From assembly GCA_017792425.1 (NCBI GenBank), contig CP051233.1, positions 771,457 to 835,456 on the forward strand: a stretch of 64,000 nucleotides of DNA, in the 5' to 3' direction. Of this stretch, positions 1 to 8,554 are shown piece by piece (the stretch's first letter is position 1; each line of letters opens with the position of its first letter). The notes below the pieces were generated by a model, which was not told the DNA's origin, did no database searches, and saw only the letters and a program-made list of their open reading frames with translations. The position numbers and the translations under genes were made by a program. The stretch comes from Thalassovita sp. GTDB taxonomy: Bacteria; Pseudomonadota; Alphaproteobacteria; Rhodobacterales; Rhodobacteraceae.

Positions 1-1
1 G

Positions 2-1807
2 GTGTTCTTTTCCGTTGCGGGGGCTGACAGCAATCCTGAACGCGAAAAGCTGCAGATGGAGTTTTCGCCGAAGTTGGCGGCGCATTACGCGGCGATTTCA
101 TCCAACAAGGTGCTATTCGCGCGGGTTGCAGACCTGTGGAACCGTCGGAATGATCTGGGCCTGACCGCAGAACAGGCCCGCGTGTTGATGCTGACCCATC
201 GCGGCTTTGTCCGGTCAGGGGCCGCGTTGGAGGGCGTAGAGGACGCGCGAATGGCCGAGATCAAGGGACGGCTGGCGACGCTTGGGACTCAGTTCACCCA
301 GAACCTGCTGGCGGATGAACGCGGCTGGTTCATGGAATTGACCGAGGCTGATCTGGATGGCCTGCCCGGATTTGTCATCAACGCGATGCGGGCGGCCGCT
401 AGGGAAAAGGGCGTGTCCGGTCCAGTCGTAACCCTGTCGCGGTCAATCATCACGCCGTTTCTGCAGTTTTCCACCCGGCGCGATTTGCGCGAAACAGCCT
501 ATCGGGCGTTCGTTGCCCGTGGCGCCAATGGTGGTGACACGGACAACCGCGCCATCGCTGCCGAAATACTGGCGTTGCGTGCGGAACGGGCCAAGTTGCT
601 GGGTTATCCCAGTTTTGCAGACTACAAGCTGGAAACCGAGATGGCCAAGACGCCCGCACGGGTCCAAGAATTGTTGATGGCCGTCTGGGAACCCGCCAAG
701 GCGCGCGCAGAGGCGGACGCGCAGGTGTTGCAGGACATGATGCACACGGATGGGATCAACGGTGATCTGGAGGCATGGGACTGGCATCACTATGCAGCGC
801 GCCGCCGCAAGGAAGAACACGATCTGGACGAGGCGGCGCTGAAACCCTACCTGCAGCTTGATCGCATGATCGAGGCAAGTTTTGCCTGCGCCAACCGTCT
901 GTTCGGATTGGAGTTTTCGCCGCTGGACATTCCTCTTTACCATCCCGATTGCCGGGCCTGGGAGGTCACCCGGAACGGCCAGCATGTCGCTGTTTTCATC
1001 GGCGATTACTTCGCCCGCGGGTCCAAGCGGTCCGGGGCGTGGTGTTCGGCCATGCGCGCACAGGCGAAATTCCCGCGCAGGCAGGCGCCTGTCGTCATCA
1101 ACGTCTGCAATTTTGCCAAGGGCGACCCGGCGCTGCTGTCCTATGACGATGCCCGGACGCTGTTCCACGAATTCGGCCACGCGCTGCATCAGATGTTGTC
1201 GGATGTGACCTATGAAAGTATCTCGGGCACCTCCGTGGCGCGGGATTTCGTCGAACTGCCTTCGCAATTGTATGAACACTGGCTGGAGGTGCCCCAAGTG
1301 CTGGCAGAGTTCGCTACCCATGCCGAAACCGGGGCGCCGATGCCGGCAGACATGCTGGACAAGGTGCTGGGGGCCGCGAATTTCGACCAGGGGTTCCAAA
1401 CGGTGGAATATGTTGCCTCGGCGCTTGTGGATCTGGCGTTCCACCGCGGAAAGGCGCCCACCGATCCAATGGCCATGCAGACAGAGGTTTTGGCAGGCTT
1501 GGGCATGCCGTCCCAGATTGCCATGCGCCATGCGACGCCGCATTTCGCGCATGTGTTTTCCGGGGACGGGTACAGCTCCGGTTATTACAGCTACATGTGG
1601 TCCGAAGTGATGGATGCCGACGCCTTTGCAGCGTTTGACGAGGTGGGCGACGCCTTTGATGCCGCCACCGCGCGCGCGCTTGAGGCGAATATCCTGTCCA
1701 CTGGCGGGTCGCGCGAAGCAGAGGATTTGTACATCGCCTTTCGCGGTCGGATGCCGGGGGTGGACGCGCTATTGAAAGGGCGCGGGTTGGCGGCCTCGGG
1801 GGCCTAG
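2..1807 (+). CDS. M3 family zinc metallopeptidase (oligopeptidase A/Dcp type), 5' partial
   Basis: Cytoplasmic zinc peptidase of family M3, which degrades short peptides released by other proteases. The frame is already open at the left edge, so the start and roughly 70-80 N-terminal residues lie outside the window; family members are about 670 residues and 601 are seen here. The zinc site HEFGH is encoded at 1166-1180. FVELPSQLYEHW, about 25-30 residues later, probably carries the third ligand, a glutamate. The Tyr/Gly-rich GYSSGYYSYMW near the C-terminus is a family hallmark. The stop codon overlaps the stop of the convergent downstream gene by four bases. Oligopeptidase A and peptidyl-dipeptidase Dcp cannot be separated with confidence from sequence alone. 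Confidence 0.93.
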   Translation: MFFSVAGADSNPEREKLQMEFSPKLAAHYAAISSNKVLFARVADLWNRRNDLGLTAEQARVLMLTHRGFVRSGAALEGVEDARMAEIKGRLATLGTQFTQNLLADERGWFMELTEADLDGLPGFVINAMRAAAREKGVSGPVVTLSRSIITPFLQFSTRRDLRETAYRAFVARGANGGDTDNRAIAAEILALRAERAKLLGYPSFADYKLETEMAKTPARVQELLMAVWEPAKARAEADAQVLQDMMHTDGINGDLEAWDWHHYAARRRKEEHDLDEAALKPYLQLDRMIEASFACANRLFGLEFSPLDIPLYHPDCRAWEVTRNGQHVAVFIGDYFARGSKRSGAWCSAMRAQAKFPRRQAPVVINVCNFAKGDPALLSYDDARTLFHEFGHALHQMLSDVTYESISGTSVARDFVELPSQLYEHWLEVPQVLAEFATHAETGAPMPADMLDKVLGAANFDQGFQTVEYVASALVDLAFHRGKAPTDPMAMQTEVLAGLGMPSQIAMRHATPHFAHVFSGDGYSSGYYSYMWSEVMDADAFAAFDEVGDAFDAATARALEANILSTGGSREAEDLYIAFRGRMPGVDALLKGRGLAASGA

Positions 1808-2376
1808 GCCCCGGCCTCGGAAGGGGCAAACTGCCGAAGGAATATCCCGCTGTCCCCGTACCCGCCCTTGATCAGTTTCCCCGGTTCAGCCACTTCGGGG
1901 AAGCTGTCAGCCCAGTCGCGAAACCGGTCATTGGTCACGATGCAGGTGCCCAGATCTCGGGCCGCCCGAAGAATGAACTGGTCGGCCGAAGTACCCTTTG
2001 GAACCACCACGACGTGCCTTGCAGGTATTCCCAGCAGGCGGGCGAAGTCGCGATCGTCCAGATACCTGTCCGCAACAAGATAACCGGCATTCGCGTCGAA
2101 AAAGATGCCCGGTCGAATGCCCCGGCTTTTCAGCAATCGCAGCAAGTCCTGCACGGCCTCCAGCCGGGGCGTATTGTCTTTCCAGTACAGGACGTTCGAA
2201 CCGTCGATGACGACCGTCGTGGCACCTGTTCGCGCGCGGAATCGTTGGCGCAGCCAAACAAGAACCGCCGCCACGGTAACGGGGCCGGTCAGCAGTACGA
2301 AATCTGCCCATTCGGGCCGCAAAAGCGCAAATACAGTTGATGCGGCCGAAACCAGAGCCACCAATACCCACATCAT
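1804..2376 (-). CDS. Membrane-anchored NYN (Zc3h12a-like) ribonuclease-domain protein
   Basis: A 190-residue protein with a short membrane anchor of two hydrophobic segments (about residues 2-40), followed by a PIN-like NYN nuclease domain. The domain opens with VVIDGSNVLYW, whose Asp is the usual metal ligand. FFDANAGYLV and IVTNDRFRDW supply the later acidic residues expected of a Zc3h12a-type NYN fold. Such domains usually cut RNA at the cytoplasmic face, but the substrate here is unknown. The start is one of two adjacent ATG codons. Its 3' end overlaps the 3' end of the M3 peptidase gene. The phosphohexomutase stop lies 5 bp upstream on the same strand, so the two may share a transcript. 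Confidence 0.82.
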   Translation of the reverse strand: MMWVLVALVSAASTVFALLRPEWADFVLLTGPVTVAAVLVWLRQRFRARTGATTVVIDGSNVLYWKDNTPRLEAVQDLLRLLKSRGIRPGIFFDANAGYLVADRYLDDRDFARLLGIPARHVVVVPKGTSADQFILRAARDLGTCIVTNDRFRDWADSFPEVAEPGKLIKGGYGDSGIFLRQFAPSEAGA

Positions 2377-2381
2377 ACTCG

Positions 2382-3887
2382 TTACCTGCCTCGGATGGTT
2401 TGGTCGTAATCTCCTACGCCGGGTTCTGTGCGGATAACGGCGTCGACCTCGTTGAAGATCGCGCGCATTTCCTCCTCGCTTTCGCTGCTTTCGCAGACCA
2501 CGACCAGGTTCGGCGTGTTCGAAGAGGCGCGCACGAGCCCCCAGGAACCGTTGTCGAGGATCACGCGGGCACCGTTCACGGTGACGACTTCCTTGATGGC
2601 GCGGCCGGCGAAACTGTCCCCGGCCTTGGCCTTGGCGACCAGTTTTTCAACGAGACGGGCGAGGATGTCGTATTTTTCTTCGTCCGCAGCGTAGGGGGAC
2701 ATGGTGGGGGTGGACCAGGTCTTCGGCAGCGCCTTGCGCAGGTCAGACATGGATTTGCCGGGGTTGCGGTCCATCAGTTTGCAGATCTCGACGGCCACCC
2801 GCATGCCGTCATCATAGCCGCGTCCGATCGGCTCGGCCAGGAAGTAGTGACCGGATTTTTCGAACCCCGCCAGCGCGCCAAGGGCGTGGACGCGGCGTTT
2901 CATGTGGCTGTGGCCGGTTTTCCAATAGTCCGCCTTGGCGCCGTGCGCCTGCAGGTCCGGGTCCGACGCGAACAGACCTGTGGATTTGACATCGGCCACG
3001 AAAGTTGATCCCGGATAGATCTTGGCCAGGTCCCGGGCCATGATCACGCCCACCTTGTCGGCGAAAATCTCTTCGCCCTCGTCATCCACGACGCCGCAAC
3101 GGTCGCCGTCACCGTCGAAACCGAGCGCGAAATCGGCCCCGGAGGCTTTGACGCTGTCAGACATGTCGTGCAGCATTTCCATGGCTTCGGGGTTCGGGTT
3201 GTAATGCGGGAAGGTGTAGTCCAGCCGGTTATGGCTGGGCACCACCTCGACCCCGATCCGGCGAAACAGTTCGGGCGCAAAGGCAGAGGCAGTGCCGTTG
3301 CCGGTTGCGCAGACGACTTTCAGCTTGCGGCTCATCCGGAAATCGCCGACCAGGTCATCCATGTAGGCGTCCCAGATTCCGTCCACGAATTCGTACATCC
3401 CACCCGGCGCAGGTTCGCCCTGACCGGTCAGCACGATTTCCTTCAGCTCGGACATTTCGTCGGGGCCGTGGGTCAATGGGCGCTGAAAGCCCATCTTCAC
3501 ACCAGTCCAGCCGTTCGGGTTGTGGCTGGCCGTCACCATGGCGACGGCGGGGGCGTCCAGGTGAAACTGGCTGAAATAGGCCATCGGGGTGATGCAGGGG
3601 CCGATATCCCTGACCCGGATGCCCGCCTGTATCAGGCCGATCACCAGGGCGTTCTTGATGGACAGAGAATAGTCGCGGTAATCGTTGCCGACGGCGATGA
3701 CCGGGTCCAGCCCGTGGCGCCGCATCTGCGTTCCGATGCCCAGCCCCAGGGCCGTCATGCCGGGCAGGTTGATTTCGTCTGGAAATTTCCAGCGCGCGTC
3801 ATATTCGCGGAACCCGGTCGGTTTGATCATCGGGTCGCGCAGGAATTCCCAGGTGTTGGGGCTGACTTCGGAAATGGGCTTGGTCAC
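2382..3887 (-). CDS. Phosphomannomutase/phosphoglucomutase
   Basis: Alpha-D-phosphohexomutase of the AlgC/ManB type, interconverting hexose 6- and 1-phosphates and so feeding nucleotide-sugar synthesis for surface polysaccharide. The phosphoserine loop TASHNPNGWTGVK lies near residue 119 and the metal-binding GDGDRCG near residue 258. The sugar-binding and C-terminal phosphate-binding domains are present, and 501 residues is in the expected range. The chosen start is GTG with only a weak upstream purine run (GAGAAGA); an internal ATG about 20 residues in is the alternative. The capsule-export genes lie directly upstream on the same strand, which fits a role in polysaccharide precursor supply, but a 125-bp gap suggests a separate promoter. 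Confidence 0.93.
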   Translation of the reverse strand: MTKPISEVSPNTWEFLRDPMIKPTGFREYDARWKFPDEINLPGMTALGLGIGTQMRRHGLDPVIAVGNDYRDYSLSIKNALVIGLIQAGIRVRDIGPCITPMAYFSQFHLDAPAVAMVTASHNPNGWTGVKMGFQRPLTHGPDEMSELKEIVLTGQGEPAPGGMYEFVDGIWDAYMDDLVGDFRMSRKLKVVCATGNGTASAFAPELFRRIGVEVVPSHNRLDYTFPHYNPNPEAMEMLHDMSDSVKASGADFALGFDGDGDRCGVVDDEGEEIFADKVGVIMARDLAKIYPGSTFVADVKSTGLFASDPDLQAHGAKADYWKTGHSHMKRRVHALGALAGFEKSGHYFLAEPIGRGYDDGMRVAVEICKLMDRNPGKSMSDLRKALPKTWSTPTMSPYAADEEKYDILARLVEKLVAKAKAGDSFAGRAIKEVVTVNGARVILDNGSWGLVRASSNTPNLVVVCESSESEEEMRAIFNEVDAVIRTEPGVGDYDQTIRGR

Positions 3888-4012
3888 TGTATGTCTTCTC
3901 GCTTTGGATAAAAATGTCTGGTTTCCGGGTCATGTATGGCGGTGGCGATCCGAAAAAACTACTTCGCACGTCGAGGCCTGTTTGCGGTTGTTGGAAGGCG
4001 CCGCGCCCGAGA

Positions 4013-5716
4013 TCATGATGACACCTGTTCGCGCAGGATCGAGGCGGTCAGCGACACCATCAGGTAAATCCCGGAAAAGATCAGGAACGCCAGCAGGGTG
4101 CTTTCGAATGCGCGTGGATAGCTTGGGTCGTCCGGGGGGACCGGTCGGACGCTGGTTGTCAGATAGCGGACCTGACGGTTTGCCTCTTGCGCGGTCTGTT
4201 TTTCGTTTTGCAGGGCCGATTGCAGGAACAGATCCGCCGTTGCAAGGTCGGCCTGCGCAATCTGGATCTGCGCGGCCTTTGCGGCCAGCGAGGTGCCCCC
4301 CGCGGTGGCCTGGGTCAGGCGGGCGCTTTGCTTGGCCAGTTCTTCCTTTAACAGGCGGATTTCGGTGCGCAGCGCGTCCACGCGTGGCTTGGACGGGCGG
4401 GCGTTGTTCAGCAGCGTCTGCAGCTGCAGTTCCTTTTCCTGGATTTGCAGTTCAACGTTGTTCATCAGGGCGCGTATGCTGGCGATTTCACCCTCGGGGT
4501 CCAGCAGGGTGCCCTCTTGCAATTGTACCAGCGTCACCTGCGCTTCGCGGCGTTCGCGTTTGGCCTGTTCCAGGCTGGCGCGGGCCTCTTTCATCTGGTC
4601 CTCGCGCTTGCGGCGGGACAGTTCGTCTACGCGTTCCTCGGCATAGGAAATCAGGTGTTCGGAAAAGGCGGCGCTGACATGCGGATCGGCCGCGACCACT
4701 TCCATGCGGATCACGCCCTCGGTCGGGTCATACCCGATCGAGACGTTTTTCGAGAAGATGGAATAGGCCGCTTCGTCAGAGGCGCCGGTTTCCAGCCGCT
4801 GAATGGGATCGATCCAGTCCTGCGAGAAATGCGATTTGAACCCCATGTCGTTTTCCAGCCGCATCATCGCGTCGCGTGACTGCAGGTAGGACTGCACCGC
4901 GATGGCGTCCTGGTTGGTGGCAAATTGGGTGCCGCTCAGCAGCCCGCCAAGGGCTGAACCCCCAACGGCGTCCGCCTCAAGGATCAGGAATTCTGACTTG
5001 GTGGCGTACATCGGGCTGGCCACATTGAAAAAATACCACCCGGCCAGGATCGTCGGCAGAAAGACAAAGAACGCAAGACGGGACAGCAACAGCACCGATT
5101 TGCGGCGTCGGCGGCGGGCGATGTCGCGCTGAATCTCTGTGATTTCCTGCACGCGTCGTTCTGCCGGGCTGACCTCGGTCGAAGGCAGTTGCGGCTCTCG
5201 TACCGGGACGGTCTGCGGCAGTTGCACCTGTTGCTTGCCGGTCGGTTCCGGCGTGGTTTCCTGCGGCACCACCAGTTCCAGCATGGTTGACCGTTGGAAC
5301 GGGTCGATCCCCTTGGCGCGCAGCAGCCGCACCGCGTCAAAGTCCGAGGTCGGGGCCAGACCGTTCTTTTGCGCAACGCGGCGGGCCATGCGCAATTGGC
5401 GGCCGGTCAGACCCTCGCGGCGGATTTCGTCGATCGTGTTTTCAGCTCGGGTCAGCTTGGCCGAGGACACTTCGGCCCTGGCTGACGATGCAGGGGCCGG
5501 GGCAGCAGGGCGCGGTGCTGGGTCGGACGGGACGGCGGACAGATGGCGGCGCAGGCCAGCATCACGGGCAGCAGGTTGGGCAGGTTGCTCTGTCGCCTCG
5601 TCCTGCGGTGCGAAGGGTTCGAACAGCGCGCCGGTGGCACCGCTGGGGTGCCCGCCCATCGACAGCGGTTGGCTGCGGCGGATGCGGAATTTTCTAGCCT
5701 TGGGTTTCGTAATCAT
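4013..5716 (-). CDS. Capsule polysaccharide export inner-membrane protein, KpsE/BexC/CtrB-like
   Basis: Polysaccharide co-polymerase of the ABC-export type, linking an inner-membrane capsule exporter to the outer membrane. A long Pro/Ala-rich cytoplasmic N-terminus (about residues 1-200) precedes a first membrane segment (about 207-228, LAFFVFLPTILAGWYFF). A large periplasmic region follows, with coiled-coil stretches rich in Glu/Lys/Gln (about 370-480), and a second membrane segment near 537-557. The length of 567 residues exceeds the roughly 380 of E. coli KpsE, mainly because of the N-terminal extension. The start overlaps the end of the upstream ATPase gene by 23 bp, implying translational coupling. 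No exporter permease (KpsM) or outer-membrane partner (KpsD) is present in the window. Confidence 0.87.
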   Translation of the reverse strand: MITKPKARKFRIRRSQPLSMGGHPSGATGALFEPFAPQDEATEQPAQPAARDAGLRRHLSAVPSDPAPRPAAPAPASSARAEVSSAKLTRAENTIDEIRREGLTGRQLRMARRVAQKNGLAPTSDFDAVRLLRAKGIDPFQRSTMLELVVPQETTPEPTGKQQVQLPQTVPVREPQLPSTEVSPAERRVQEITEIQRDIARRRRRKSVLLLSRLAFFVFLPTILAGWYFFNVASPMYATKSEFLILEADAVGGSALGGLLSGTQFATNQDAIAVQSYLQSRDAMMRLENDMGFKSHFSQDWIDPIQRLETGASDEAAYSIFSKNVSIGYDPTEGVIRMEVVAADPHVSAAFSEHLISYAEERVDELSRRKREDQMKEARASLEQAKRERREAQVTLVQLQEGTLLDPEGEIASIRALMNNVELQIQEKELQLQTLLNNARPSKPRVDALRTEIRLLKEELAKQSARLTQATAGGTSLAAKAAQIQIAQADLATADLFLQSALQNEKQTAQEANRQVRYLTTSVRPVPPDDPSYPRAFESTLLAFLIFSGIYLMVSLTASILREQVSS

Positions 5717-6353
5717 AAAGCTGCTTGGCCTCTTCCAAGGTGTCGAACATGTGTAGCTTGCCGTTCATCAGAACGCCGGCGGTTCGTGCGAATTTTTCCA
5801 GCGTGCGCGGCTGGTGCGAAACAATGATCACCGTTGTCGTCCGCAGCCGGTCCCGCAGGATATCCCCGGCCTTCTTGTTGAACTCGACATCCGTCGAACT
5901 GGGCATGCCTTCGTCGATCAGGTATATGTCAAAATCCAGCGCCAGCATAAGGGCAAAGGAAAACCGGGCCTTCATGCCCGAACTATAGGTGCCCAACGGC
6001 TGGTCGAAATATTCGCCCAGCCCGCACAGCCAGCGGCAGAACGCTTCGACATAGTCTGGGTCCAGCCCGTAAAGACGCGCGATGTAACGGCTGTTTTCCA
6101 TGGCCGAATGCTTGCCGACCACCCCGCCCATGAAGCCCAGCGGAAAGCTGACGTTGCAGGCGCGCCGGATCGCGCCTTCGTCGGGTTTTTCCAGCCCGGC
6201 CATCATGTTGATCAGGGTTGTCTTGCCGGTGCCGTTCGGGGCCAGGATCCCCATCGACTGTCCCAGTTCCACACGGAACGACACGCGGTCAAGGATCACC
6301 TTCCGCTGCGTCCCCGTCCAGAAGGACTTGCTGACATTTTCGAACTCCAGCAT
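5694..6353 (-). CDS. Polysaccharide ABC transporter ATP-binding protein, KpsT-like
   Basis: ATPase subunit of a capsule/polysaccharide ABC exporter. Walker A is GILAPNGTGKTT (about residues 35-46). The signature is the shortened YSSGMKARFSFAL typical of KpsT/CtrD, and Walker B is DIYLIDEGMPSS. At 219 residues it matches KpsT. I chose the ATG at 6353 because it is preceded by GGAG at good spacing; the frame is open further upstream to a TTG at 6386 that lacks a ribosome binding site. The gene is coupled to the KpsE-like gene downstream. The cognate permease must be encoded elsewhere. Confidence 0.9.
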   Translation of the reverse strand: MLEFENVSKSFWTGTQRKVILDRVSFRVELGQSMGILAPNGTGKTTLINMMAGLEKPDEGAIRRACNVSFPLGFMGGVVGKHSAMENSRYIARLYGLDPDYVEAFCRWLCGLGEYFDQPLGTYSSGMKARFSFALMLALDFDIYLIDEGMPSSTDVEFNKKAGDILRDRLRTTTVIIVSHQPRTLEKFARTAGVLMNGKLHMFDTLEEAKQLYDYETQG

Positions 6354-6490
6354 GACTGGCTCCGGCGCTGCTCTTGCCTTTCTCAATACGGGCCATGTCT
6401 TACGACGAGTTTAACCTTGCTGGCTGGTCCCGCATTGGAATGCCTGGAAAGCATACAATTCTTCTTGGCGAAATTAAGGCCCTTAAATGC

Positions 6491-6520
6491 GGAAACCGGC
6501 CCGTTTAGAGGCCGGTTTCC
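6491..6520 (-). terminator. Perfect 11-bp hairpin 3' of nhaA
   Basis: Arms GGAAACCGGCC (6491-6501) and GGCCGGTTTCC (6510-6520) enclose an 8-nt loop, 23 bp after the nhaA stop. The following bases on the minus strand (GCATTTAAGG) are only weakly U-rich, so this is either an imperfect intrinsic terminator or a 3'-end stabilising hairpin. It separates nhaA from the capsule-export genes. Confidence 0.6.
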
Positions 6521-6543
6521 CAAGAAAATTGGCGCTACATGGG

Positions 6544-7791
6544 TCAGAGGTGGCGCTTCTCGACCCGGCAGACGATGCCTGCGACGATAGAAATCAGTGC
6601 CGCGGCAAAGCTGAACAGCGCACCCATCTTGGCCGCGTCCTGCACCGGCCCGCCGGGGAAGGCGACCGAGGCCACGAATAGCGACACGGTGAAACCGATC
6701 GCCGCAACACAGCCGATCACGAACAGGTCAATCGTGCGCATCCCCTGCGGCAGGCCGAACCGCATCACATGCGCCCCGATGATGCCCATGATAAGTACGC
6801 CAACAGGCTTACCCACGATCAGACCAGCCAGAACCAGCCAGGTCGGTTCCGAGATCGAGGAAAACTCGACCCCGGCGTTCATCAGGCCAAAGAAGAACAG
6901 CACGATTTCAACCGGATGCTTCAGCGCGTGTTCGATGTGGTTCAGCAGGTCGGTCAGGTATTGCTCGGCCTCGCTGAAAATGCCGAACGCGCGGTCGGCG
7001 TGCGGAATGGTCGGCACGATGGGCAGCAGGCCAAGGGCAGGGTGAATCCCCGCGCGCATGAAGCCATACCAGCTGATGCAACCCGCGATCAGGTAGGGCC
7101 AGAAGCTGATATTCTGGCGCACCCATGTCGAGTTCGGGCGATCCTGGTTGCCACGGTCCAGATGGCGCGGCAGCCAGTTGAACAAGGCGAAAACACCAAT
7201 CGCAGCACCCAGCGACAGCAGCAGCCAGACAGGGGCCAGTTCCGCCGAGGGGTAGAAAATCGCCAGGATGATCAGGCCGGCCGCGTCATCCGCGATGGCC
7301 AGCAGCAGCAGAAAGCGCACGGCCGGGTGGCCCGCGCCGAACACGAGGCGGCCAACCAGGTAGGAAAACGCGATGTCGGTGGCGGTCGGGATGGCCCAGC
7401 CGTTCTTGACTGCGTCATAGGTTTCCGACCCCATGATCATCGCCAGGCCCAAGTAAACGGCAATCGGCCCCAGCATCCCGCCAGCGGTGGCGATCAGGGG
7501 TGTGGCGGCCTTTTTGCCGCGCAGCGAACCGTTTTCCAGGATCACGGCTTCCCAGACTTCCTTGGCCGCGATGGCAAAGAACAGGGCCATCAGCACGTCG
7601 TTCACCAGGTAGTGCAAGGTCAGCGTGCGGTGCCCGTCATGCAGGTGTCCGATCGGGGCGTGGTCCCACAGAGGCATTTCCACGAAATGGTGATAGCCTG
7701 TCGGATCGACATTGGCCCAGACCAGCGCGATCAGGGCGCCGATGATCAGCAAAAGCGAATAGTTGGTAACAAAATTCCAAACGCGGTACAT
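6544..7791 (-). CDS. nhaA: Na+/H+ antiporter NhaA
   Basis: Electrogenic sodium/proton antiporter of the inner membrane, 415 residues with about 12 hydrophobic segments. The two ion-binding aspartates are in AIADDAAGLIILAIFYP (equivalent to D163/D164 of E. coli NhaA). The unwound-helix region carries PTATDIAF. The motif around the Asp pair differs from the enterobacterial IDDLGAI, placing this protein in a divergent NhaA clade. The start is the ATG at 7791, preceded by GGGGA at suitable spacing. The frame stays open further upstream to 8139, but that extension is low-complexity, overlaps the divergent uracil-DNA glycosylase gene, and is not supported. The 175 bp between the divergent starts must hold both promoters. 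Confidence 0.93.
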   Translation of the reverse strand: MYRVWNFVTNYSLLLIIGALIALVWANVDPTGYHHFVEMPLWDHAPIGHLHDGHRTLTLHYLVNDVLMALFFAIAAKEVWEAVILENGSLRGKKAATPLIATAGGMLGPIAVYLGLAMIMGSETYDAVKNGWAIPTATDIAFSYLVGRLVFGAGHPAVRFLLLLAIADDAAGLIILAIFYPSAELAPVWLLLSLGAAIGVFALFNWLPRHLDRGNQDRPNSTWVRQNISFWPYLIAGCISWYGFMRAGIHPALGLLPIVPTIPHADRAFGIFSEAEQYLTDLLNHIEHALKHPVEIVLFFFGLMNAGVEFSSISEPTWLVLAGLIVGKPVGVLIMGIIGAHVMRFGLPQGMRTIDLFVIGCVAAIGFTVSLFVASVAFPGGPVQDAAKMGALFSFAAALISIVAGIVCRVEKRHL

Positions 7792-7966
7792 ACGGGTCCC
7801 CGTGTTGTTCTTGTTCTGGTTCCGCCGAGACCTAGGGCATTTGGCGCAGAACGGCAACCAAAAGCCATGCCATACGGATGGGCTGGCGGGGATTTTTTGA
7901 CCGACTGCGGGCGTCCGGCAACTGGCAGGGTAGGAAAGTCTCCTGCCGCGGGGTATAGATGCGGGC

Positions 7967-8554
7967 ATGGATGCGCTACGTGCGGAAATACGGTCTTGTC
8001 GCTTGTGTGAAGGGCAGTTTGCCCGCACCGAAACTGCGCATTCCCCGAATCCGGTGGTCTGGTTTCGTCCCGGGGCGCGGGTTTTGATCGCGGGGCAGGC
8101 GCCAGGGCTGCGGGTGCATGAAACCGGGGTGCCCTTCAACGACCCCTCGGGGGACCGTCTGCGCGATTGGCTGGGGTTGGACCGCGATGCGTTTTATGAC
8201 CGGGGCCGCGTGGCGATCTTGCCGATGGCGTTCTGCTTTCCGGGGTATGACGCGGCGGGCAGCGATCTGCCGCCGCCCAAGATATGCGGCCAGACCTGGC
8301 ACGCCAAGGTTATGGAATCACTTGGGAAAATCCCGCTGACGGTGCTGGTCGGGGGCTATGCGCACGCCTATCATCTGGGGGGGCGTCTGTCCGTCACCGA
8401 CCGTGTCAAGGGTTGGCGCGACCATGCGCCCGGCGTTTTTCCCTTGCCTCATCCGTCTTGGCGCAATACCGCTTGGCTGCGCCGCAATCCTTGGTTCGAG
8501 GCTGATCTTCTGCCCGAACTTCGCAAGCAAATACAAATGGTTATGAATGACTGA
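7967..8554 (+). CDS. Uracil-DNA glycosylase family protein with Fe-S-type cysteines
   Basis: A 195-residue uracil-DNA glycosylase superfamily protein, expected to excise uracil from DNA. The first active-site motif is GQAPGLRVHE (about residues 43-52) and the second is HPSWRN near residue 160. Four cysteines are placed as in 4Fe-4S family 4 enzymes: C11 and C14 (CRLC), then one in AFCFPGYD and one in KICGQTW separated by 16 residues. The usual family 4 motif A reads GEAPG, so the Glu is replaced by Gln here. The ATG overlaps no neighbour upstream, while the stop overlaps the start of the SseB-like gene by 8 bp, suggesting co-translation. Confidence 0.85.
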   Translation: MDALRAEIRSCRLCEGQFARTETAHSPNPVVWFRPGARVLIAGQAPGLRVHETGVPFNDPSGDRLRDWLGLDRDAFYDRGRVAILPMAFCFPGYDAAGSDLPPPKICGQTWHAKVMESLGKIPLTVLVGGYAHAYHLGGRLSVTDRVKGWRDHAPGVFPLPHPSWRNTAWLRRNPWFEADLLPELRKQIQMVMND

